Assembly: GCA_036262035.1 (NCBI GenBank)
Contig: DATAJS010000020.1
Coordinates: forward strand, 1 to 64,000
Source: Burkholderiales bacterium
Lineage (GTDB): Bacteria > Pseudomonadota > Gammaproteobacteria > Burkholderiales > SG8-41
Reading direction: 5' to 3'
Length of the DNA: 64,000 nt
Shown here piece after piece: positions 58,386-64,000 of this stretch. The position numbers and the translations under genes are program-made. The notes beneath the pieces are model-generated. The model did no database searches. It saw nothing but the letters and a program-made list of their open reading frames with translations, and was not told the DNA's origin. How positions within the stretch are numbered: position 1 is the stretch's first letter; each line of letters opens with the position of its first letter.

Positions 58386-59750
58386 GTGCCCGGCGCCACC
58401 GAGGGGCTGCTCGAGCTCGTCCGCGATCTTGCGCTTTCGAAGCTGCCGCGCTCGGTGGTCGAGAACGCGAAGTGGTGCGTGCTCGACACGCTCGGCTGCG
58501 GTCTTTACGGCAGCCGCGAGGCGTGGAGCGAGATCATGGCTTCGGAGATCGGCGACGAGGCGCCGCGCGGGACGAGCACGATCCTCGGCCGGACCGGCGG
58601 CGTCTCCGCACCCGCGGCGGCGCTGTGCAACGGCACGGCGAGCCACGGCTTCGAGCTCGACGATCTCCTCGACGAAGCGATCGTGCATCCGGGCGCGATC
58701 GTCGTTCCCGCCGCGATCGCCGCGGCGGAAGCGGCGGACGCCCCGGGCGAGCGCGTGCTCCTCGGTGTGATCGCGGGCTACGAAGTCATGGATCGCGTCG
58801 GTCTAGCGCTCGGGCTCGAGCCCGCGCATCGCGGCTTTCACAAGACCTCGCTGGCGGGTCCGATCGGCGCCGCGGTCGCCGCGGGCGTAGTGATGAAGCT
58901 CTCCCTCGGCGAGCTTCAGTCGTCGGTCGGTCTCGCCTGCTCCGCCGCGTCGGGCATCAAGACCTTCGCGACCGGTAGCGGCGGCGGCATGATGAAGCGC
59001 ATGCACGCCGGGCGCTCGGCCGAAGCGGGCGTGCGCATGGCGCAGCTCGCTGCGCGCGGCTTCAGCGGTCCGCCGAACGCGATCGAAGGACGCTTCGGCG
59101 TGCTCGAAGTGTTCGGGGGCGAGACCGCGCAGCCCGACCTCATCGGCAAGGATCTCGGCGAGCGCTGGGCGGTGAACCGGGTGTTCGTGAAAGTGTTTCC
59201 GTGCTGCAGCTGGATACAGGCGCCGGTGCAGCAGCTCGTCGCGCTGCGCGGTGCGCAGCCGCTCGCGGCCTCGCAGATCGAGGCGGTGCGCATCGGCGTC
59301 AACTCGTACGCCCGGCGCATCAACGGCGAGCCGGCTCCCGTCGACACCATGGGCGCACAGTACAGCATCCCGTATTGCACCGCGCTCGCGCTGACCGGCA
59401 ATCCTCACGACCCCGCGATGTACAGCGGCGGCGCGCTCGAGGACGCCTCGCGGCGCGCGCTCGCTTCGAAGGTCGAGCTCTTCGTCGACCCCGAGATGGA
59501 AGCAGTCTATCCGCGGCATTACGGCGCCAGCGTCGAAGTGCGGCTCGCCGACGGGCGCAAGCTTCCGAGCAGCATCCTCGACCCTCACGGCATGCCCGCC
59601 GATCCGGTCACCGAAAGCGAGCGGCTGCAGAAGTTCTCACGGCTCGCTTCGCGCGTGCTCCCACCGCAAACCGTCGAGCGCGCGGTGCAGAGCGTGCGCA
59701 CGCTCGACCGCCTGCGCTCGGCGCGCGAGCTCGCGGCGGCGCTCAGGTAG
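58386..59750 (+). CDS. MmgE/PrpD family protein
   Basis: A 454-residue MmgE/PrpD protein. It has NAKWCVLDTLGCGLYGSREA, HGFELDDLLDEAIVHPGAIV and HRGFHKTSLAGPIGAAVAAG. The last part contains VFPCCSWIQAPVQQLVALRG. It resembles the copy at 20355 (HSIELDD...HFSP) more than those at 45371 and 50518. GTG at 58386 follows the preceding stop by one base, so co-translation is likely. Its end overlaps the convergent LeuD-like gene by eight bases. Confidence 0.88.
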   Translation: MPGATEGLLELVRDLALSKLPRSVVENAKWCVLDTLGCGLYGSREAWSEIMASEIGDEAPRGTSTILGRTGGVSAPAAALCNGTASHGFELDDLLDEAIVHPGAIVVPAAIAAAEAADAPGERVLLGVIAGYEVMDRVGLALGLEPAHRGFHKTSLAGPIGAAVAAGVVMKLSLGELQSSVGLACSAASGIKTFATGSGGGMMKRMHAGRSAEAGVRMAQLAARGFSGPPNAIEGRFGVLEVFGGETAQPDLIGKDLGERWAVNRVFVKVFPCCSWIQAPVQQLVALRGAQPLAASQIEAVRIGVNSYARRINGEPAPVDTMGAQYSIPYCTALALTGNPHDPAMYSGGALEDASRRALASKVELFVDPEMEAVYPRHYGASVEVRLADGRKLPSSILDPHGMPADPVTESERLQKFSRLASRVLPPQTVERAVQSVRTLDRLRSARELAAALR

Positions 59751-60249
59751 TCGCAGGGAATACGATCGCCCCTGCTTTCGCGAGCAGCGGGTAGATGCCC
59801 CCGGCTTTGACGATGTCCAGAAGCTGCCGGGGAACCGGCTTGCCCCGCAGCGACCTGGCCGTCGTCGCGTTGGTGACGGTGCTCGCGTCGAAATCGACCT
59901 CGGCGATCTCGCCTTCCTCGAACAGCGTGGAGACGCCGGCGCACACCATCGCCGGAAACGCGTAGTTCACGCAGTTGCGGAAGAAGAGGCCGTTGAGCGA
60001 CTCGGCGACGACGCAGCTCAGGCCCAGGTTCCGCAGCGAACGCGCCGCGGGCCGGCTCGAGCCCATCCCGAAGTTCGTCCCCGCGACGATGATGTCGCCC
60101 GGCTGCACGAGGTCCACCCACCCCGGCCGGTTCGCCTGAAACACGTACCGCGGCTGCTCAGACACCGGCAGCATGCTCGCCGGCGACGGCAGGATGAGGT
60201 CGGTGTTGATGTTGTCCGGGAACTTCCAGGCTCGGGCTTTGAATTTCAT
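59743..60249 (-). CDS. LeuD-like small subunit of an aconitase-superfamily hydro-lyase (2)
   Basis: A 168-residue swivel domain. It has RAWKFPDNINTDLILPS and the loop GTNFGMGSSRPAARSLRNLG. It is of the shorter archaeal-type small subunit. GSSRP replaces the usual GSSRE. Upstream is the LeuC-like gene at 60417, but a 167-base gap with an inverted repeat separates them. The pair would dehydrate or isomerise a malate-type acid. Confidence 0.88.
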   Translation of the reverse strand: MKFKARAWKFPDNINTDLILPSPASMLPVSEQPRYVFQANRPGWVDLVQPGDIIVAGTNFGMGSSRPAARSLRNLGLSCVVAESLNGLFFRNCVNYAFPAMVCAGVSTLFEEGEIAEVDFDASTVTNATTARSLRGKPVPRQLLDIVKAGGIYPLLAKAGAIVFPATT

Positions 60250-60288
60250 TCGATCAAGTCAAAGTCAAAAGCAATTGACCGCCAAGGT

Positions 60289-60406
60289 CGCAAAGGACGC
60301 AAAGGAATTCTTCGGGTGGCTAGTCACCCGGCTCTTCGTGCTCAAGGAACGCGACAGAGCAAGGCGCTCGCGACCGCCTCATCGCTTTTCCTTTGCGTCC
60401 TTTGCG
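60289..60406. repeat. Inverted repeat with 19-bp perfect arms between leuC- and leuD-like genes
   Basis: cgcaaaggacgcaaaggaa at 60289-60307 is exactly reverse-complemented at 60388-60406, leaving an 80-base centre. The arms contain the tandem unit gcaaagga. It breaks an otherwise tight operon. Size and structure resemble a MITE or palindromic intergenic element; it has no gene. Confidence 0.75.
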
Positions 60407-60416
60407 GTTCAACTAA

Positions 60417-61664
60417 TCAGCTCAAAAATTCGCGCGGATCCGTGATCACGCCCGTCAAAGCCGAGGCCGCGACGGTCGCGGGTGACGCCATGAAGATCCG
60501 TGCGGTCGGGTCGCCCATGCGGCCTTTGAAGTTGCGGGTCGAGGCGGTGATGCACGTCTCGCCGGGGGCCAGGATGCCGGAGTGGACCGCCGAGCATGCG
60601 CCGCACGAGGCGTGGGTCACCACCGCGCCGGCTTCGTTCAGGATGTCGATGAGGCCGCGGCGGCTCGCTTCTCGATAGATCGCCTGCGACGCCGGCGTGA
60701 CGATGAAGCGCGTCTTCACCTTGCGCCCTTGCACCACGCTCGCCGTGAGCTCCAGGTCTTCGAGCGTGCCGTTGGCGCACGAGCCGACGAACGCCTGGTC
60801 GATCGCGGTTCCGGCCGCCGCCGAGACCGGCTGCGAGTTGTCGATCACCGCGTCGGGAAACGCCACCAGCGGCTCCAGCGACGACAGATCCACCGTGCGC
60901 ACGTCGGCATACGCCGCATCCGCGTCGGGATAGACGCACTCGTACGCCGCGTCAGTGCGCTCGCGCAGCCAGCCGTTCATGATCTCGTCGGGCTCGAACG
61001 TCGCGAACTCCGCCGCGAGCTCGGTCGCCATCGTCGTCAGCGTCTTGCGCGCGGCGATCGAGAGGTCCTTCATGCCCGGGCCGCCGAACTCGACGTTCGT
61101 GGTCACGTGATCGCCGTAGCGCCCGGCGATGTGCAGGAAAGCGTCCTTCGCGGTCACCGCGCGCGGGAGCTTGCCGCGCAGCTCGTAGCGCACCGTCTCG
61201 CCCACCGCGAACCACGTCTCGCCGGTCACCGCCGCATAGACCACGTCGGGCGGCCCCACGCCGCGCGCGAGGCAGTTCAGCGCCCCGCCGCTGCCGGTGT
61301 GCGAGTCGCTGCCGATGAGCACGCTGCCGGGCAGCGCGTAGGCGTTGTCGACCGCGAGCTGATGGCTGATGCCTTGCGTGTAACCGACATCGTGAAAGCG
61401 CTTGATGCCGAAGCGCTTCACGAACTCGCGCCCGGTCTGCATCGCGATCGCCGAAGGCGGATTCATCGCCGGCACCCGGTGGTCGAACACCACCACGATG
61501 CGGTCGGGATCGGCGACGCGCAGCACGTCGAACCAGCGGTTCGGCATGAAGTTGGTGTCGAGGAGGAACACGACGTCGACCGGGACCGTCACCAGATCGC
61601 CGGGCGCAACGCGCTCGCGCCCGCTCCTTTTCGCGAGGATCTTCTCGGCGATCGTCATGCCCAC
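60417..61664 (-). CDS. LeuC-like large subunit of an aconitase-superfamily hydro-lyase (2)
   Basis: A 415-residue large subunit of the shorter archaeal/homoaconitase-type class. It has LIGSDSHTGSGGALNCLARG, FVGSCANGTLEDLELTASVV and HASCGACSAVHSGILAPGET, giving the three cluster cysteines. It would act with the LeuD-like protein at 59743. Substrate specificity may be a 2- or 3-alkylmalate or homoaconitate-type acid, not decidable here. It lies 10 bases after the class II aldolase gene. Confidence 0.9.
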   Translation of the reverse strand: MGMTIAEKILAKRSGRERVAPGDLVTVPVDVVFLLDTNFMPNRWFDVLRVADPDRIVVVFDHRVPAMNPPSAIAMQTGREFVKRFGIKRFHDVGYTQGISHQLAVDNAYALPGSVLIGSDSHTGSGGALNCLARGVGPPDVVYAAVTGETWFAVGETVRYELRGKLPRAVTAKDAFLHIAGRYGDHVTTNVEFGGPGMKDLSIAARKTLTTMATELAAEFATFEPDEIMNGWLRERTDAAYECVYPDADAAYADVRTVDLSSLEPLVAFPDAVIDNSQPVSAAAGTAIDQAFVGSCANGTLEDLELTASVVQGRKVKTRFIVTPASQAIYREASRRGLIDILNEAGAVVTHASCGACSAVHSGILAPGETCITASTRNFKGRMGDPTARIFMASPATVAASALTGVITDPREFLS

Positions 61665-61674
61665 GGTCGTCGCC

Positions 61675-62535
61675 TCAGGTGTCGTAGCCGGGGTTCTCGC
61701 GGTCGAGCTTGCGCAGCAGCGCCGACCACACCAGCGCGCCGCCCGCGGACTGGCCGCCCTTGCCGTAGATCTGCGGGCCTTGCGCCATCGCGTGGTCGAC
61801 GACCTCCTGTGCGACCGGGTTCGGCTCCGCGCCGCCCGACAGCGCCAGCACCTGGAGTCGGCACGCGCGCTCGAGGCGATTCATGCGCGCGAAGGCTTCG
61901 CCGACGGTCTCGCCGAGCGTGAGCGTGCCGTGATTGCGCAGGATGAGCATCGCGCCGTCCGGTCCGAGGTCCTCGAGCAGGCGCTCGCGCTCGCCGGTGT
62001 CGAAGGCCACGCCTTCGTACGAGTGGTATTTGAGGAGGCTCATCACGGTGAGCGCCTGCTGCGAGATCGGCAGCAGCCCCTGCTTCTGCATCGACACCGC
62101 GGTGCCGTAGTGCGTGTGCAGGTGCATGACGCAGTGCGCGTCGGCGCGGCCCATGTGCACCGCGCTGTGGATGACGAAGCCCGCGCGGTTGGCGTTGTAC
62201 GGCGACTCGGAGAGCTTGTTGCCTTCGACGTCGATCTTGAGCAGCGACGAGGCGGTGATCTCCTCGAACATGAGCCCGTACGGATTGATGAGGAACTGGT
62301 CGTGCCGACCGGGCACCCGGCACGACAGATGGGTGCTGATCATGTCGGTCCAGCCCATGATCGCGCACAGGCGATACGCGGCCGCGAGCTCGACCCGTGC
62401 CTGCCACTCTTCCGACGAGATGCGCTCCTTCGGCTGCCGGCGCGGCGGCGGACGCAGCTTGGTGACCGTGGCCTTCTTCGCGGGTGCGCGTGCGCGCAGG
62501 CGCGTGACGGTGGCGTTCTTCGGTACTGTTTTCAT
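61675..62535 (-). CDS. Class II aldolase/adducin family protein
   Basis: A 286-residue class II aldolase. Zinc-binding histidines are visible in VMHLHTHYGTAVSM and ILRNHGTLTLGE. A basic N-terminal arm of about 35 residues (RLRARAPAKKATVTKLRPPP) precedes the domain and is unusual. It would cleave a carbonyl compound or act as a decarboxylase/epimerase. It is 10 bases from the receptor gene and followed by the LeuCD pair. Confidence 0.85.
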   Translation of the reverse strand: MKTVPKNATVTRLRARAPAKKATVTKLRPPPRRQPKERISSEEWQARVELAAAYRLCAIMGWTDMISTHLSCRVPGRHDQFLINPYGLMFEEITASSLLKIDVEGNKLSESPYNANRAGFVIHSAVHMGRADAHCVMHLHTHYGTAVSMQKQGLLPISQQALTVMSLLKYHSYEGVAFDTGERERLLEDLGPDGAMLILRNHGTLTLGETVGEAFARMNRLERACRLQVLALSGGAEPNPVAQEVVDHAMAQGPQIYGKGGQSAGGALVWSALLRKLDRENPGYDT

Positions 62536-62545
62536 CGTTTCTCCT

Positions 62546-63502
62546 TTAGTCCGCCTGTATCCCCGCGGCCTTGATCACCGACGCGTATTGCGCGATCTCG
62601 GACCGGATGAACTTCGCAAACTCCTGCGGCGAGCCGCCCGCGGGCTCGAAACCCTGGTGCACCAGCGGCTCGGCGACCTCGGGCCGCTTGAGCGCGGCGT
62701 TGATCTGGGTGTTGAGCAGCGAGACGATGGCCGCAGGCGTACGCGCCGGCGCAAGCACGCCGTACCAGTTGCCCGTGACGTAACCGGGCAATCCCGCTTC
62801 GGCGAACGTCGGCACTTCGGGCGCCGCGGGAGAGCGCCGGCTGCCGGTGACCGCGAGCGCGCGCGCCCGTCCCGCTTTCGCCTGCGCGTAGGCGAAGAAT
62901 ACGCTCGTGAACGTGAGCGGCACTTCGCCCGAGACAACCGCCGTGACCGAGCCGGTGCTCGTCTTGTACGGCACGCTCATGAGCTTCACCTGCGCCGCGC
63001 GCATGAAGAGCTCGGCGGTGAGGTGCGTGCCGCTGCCGGCGCCGGTGTGCGCGAAACCGATCAGCCCCGGTTTCGCTTTCGCCATCGCGATCAGCTCCTT
63101 CACCGACGAGGCCGACGACGGATGCGCGATCAGCATGTAAGGCTGCGTCGCGACGAGCACGATCGGCGCGAAGTCGCGCACCGGGTCGTACGGCAGCTTC
63201 TTGTACAGGCTCACGCTGACCGCGATCGCGGCGCTGGTGCTGAAGAGCAGCGTGTGGCCGTCGGGCGCGGCGCGCGACGCCACTTCGCCGGCGATCACGC
63301 CGCCGGCGCCGGGCCGGTTGTCGTAGACGATGGGCTGTCGCAAGACGGGCGCCAGGCGTTCGCCCACGACCCGCGCGAGCGCATCGGTGCTGCCGCCCGC
63401 GCCCGCAGCGACGATGAAACGCACCGGGCGCGTCGGATACGGCTCGGCGGCCGTGGCGTGGCAGGCGACCGCGCACGCGATCGCGGCGAGTACGGCGCGC
63501 AC
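62546..63502 (-). CDS. Bug/TctC-type periplasmic solute-binding protein (8)
   Basis: A 318-residue exported receptor. The start is GTG at 63502, overlapping the lyase stop by one base (TAGTG), followed by a signal peptide (RAVLAAIACAVACHATAA). Family start YPTRPVRFIVAAGAGGSTD, then RAAPDGHTLLFSTSAA and LPYDPVRDFAPIVL. The open frame extends upstream but is the shadow of the lyase gene. It probably recognises the acid that the neighbouring lyase, aldolase and LeuCD process. Confidence 0.9.
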   Translation of the reverse strand: MRAVLAAIACAVACHATAAEPYPTRPVRFIVAAGAGGSTDALARVVGERLAPVLRQPIVYDNRPGAGGVIAGEVASRAAPDGHTLLFSTSAAIAVSVSLYKKLPYDPVRDFAPIVLVATQPYMLIAHPSSASSVKELIAMAKAKPGLIGFAHTGAGSGTHLTAELFMRAAQVKLMSVPYKTSTGSVTAVVSGEVPLTFTSVFFAYAQAKAGRARALAVTGSRRSPAAPEVPTFAEAGLPGYVTGNWYGVLAPARTPAAIVSLLNTQINAALKRPEVAEPLVHQGFEPAGGSPQEFAKFIRSEIAQYASVIKAAGIQAD

Positions 63503-64000
63503 TAGTGGACCTGCGCGCGCAGCCGCGCGAGGCTGCCGCCTTTCATGACCGACCCCGGCAGCGGATGGCCGACGATGTCCTCGGCCAGCTTCGCGCAATC
63601 GATGAGCCGATCCAGATCGAGACCGGTCTCTATGCCCATCTCAGCGCACATGAACGCGAGATCCTCGGTGCAGACGTTGCCCGCCGCGCCTTTGTGGCCC
63701 GCGAACGGGCAGCCGCCGAGTCCGGCGATGCACGCGTCGTACATGTCGACGCCCATCTCGAGCCCCGCGTAAGCATTGGCGATCGCCATGCCTCGCGTGT
63801 CGTGCAGGTGCAGGCTGATGCGCAACGACGGGTAGCGCTCGCGGATCGCCCCGACCGTGCGCTTGATGGAGGTCGGCGTCGCCCACGCCATGGTGTCCGA
63901 CAAGCCGAAGGTCTCGATGTCGACATCGTGCTCGGCGGCGATCTCGTGCGCCTGCGCGACGAGATCCATGATCGTGCTCACCGGCACGTCGCCCTGGAAG
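63502..64000 (-). CDS. HMG-CoA lyase-like protein, C-terminal part (cut by window edge)
   Basis: The frame is open to the window edge. It encodes the C-terminal part of an HMG-CoA lyase/DRE-TIM metallolyase: metal ligands in LHLHDTRGMA, the catalytic Cys loop GLGGCPFAG and GNVCTEDL. The protein would cleave a 3-hydroxy-3-methylglutaryl-CoA-like or related compound to an acyl-CoA plus a smaller acid. Its N-terminus is not visible. It precedes a receptor, aldolase and LeuCD genes. Confidence 0.9.
   Translation of the reverse strand, partial: FQGDVPVSTIMDLVAQAHEIAAEHDVDIETFGLSDTMAWATPTSIKRTVGAIRERYPSLRISLHLHDTRGMAIANAYAGLEMGVDMYDACIAGLGGCPFAGHKGAAGNVCTEDLAFMCAEMGIETGLDLDRLIDCAKLAEDIVGHPLPGSVMKGGSLARLRAQVH

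Overview
The window is GC-rich, gene-dense DNA that looks like a chromosomal segment of a betaproteobacterium, probably of the Burkholderiales or a relative. The main reason is eight Bug/TctC-type periplasmic receptor genes next to expanded CaiB/BaiF CoA-transferase, MmgE/PrpD, crotonase and ADP-forming acyl-CoA synthetase families. A pilU-type twitching ATPase and NTG/GTG/TTG starts with frequent ATGA or TGATG stop/start overlaps also fit. It opens inside an IS630-family transposase gene and closes inside an HMG-CoA-lyase-like gene. I saw no rRNA, tRNA or CRISPR array.

Layout. 0-6 kb: a leftward CoA-transferase pair, thiolase-like protein and DUF35 protein, with two copies of a 92-bp hairpin repeat around the thiolase-like gene, and a divergent MmgE/PrpD gene. 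6-19 kb: mixed genes, including a DsbA-like protein, NHL and cupin proteins, PilU, a D-2-hydroxyacid dehydrogenase, a flavin monooxygenase, a thioesterase, a possible RNase-like protein, a TctC receptor, a THI5-like binding protein, an alpha/beta hydrolase and a lipoprotein PQQ dehydrogenase. This part carries GGGTCA-type hairpins and a small rtcB remnant between two terminators. 19.7-32.7 kb: a long leftward run from enoyl-CoA hydratase through ADP-forming acyl-CoA synthetase, carboxyltransferase, two TctC receptors, a FadH-like reductase, a metallo-beta-lactamase fold protein, an FAD reductase and MmgE/PrpD to a VTT membrane protein.

34-59.8 kb is the most coherent region. Six transcription units are arranged around four intergenic copies of a palindrome related to ATTGTAnTACAAT. 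Two FadR-type GntR regulators are encoded within it and each has a copy just upstream. The units hold CoA-transferases, MmgE/PrpD proteins, crotonases, split and single MaoC hydratases, a LeuCD-type isomerase, two ADP-forming acyl-CoA synthetases, an enolase-superfamily enzyme, an SDR, a carboxymuconolactone-decarboxylase-like protein and four TctC receptors. Several members are close paralogues, which suggests growth by segmental duplication. 59.7-64 kb is a leftward set of HMG-CoA-lyase-like gene, TctC receptor, class II aldolase and a second LeuC/LeuD pair.

Together the genes read as a set of uptake-plus-degradation modules for carboxylic acids. TctC proteins would capture the acid, CoA-transferases or ADP-forming ligases would activate it, and hydratases, crotonases, aconitase-like and MmgE/PrpD enzymes would rearrange it before lyases or aldolases cleave it. 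No TctA/TctB membrane partners are present, so these receptors must rely on transporters encoded elsewhere. The substrates cannot be read from sequence.
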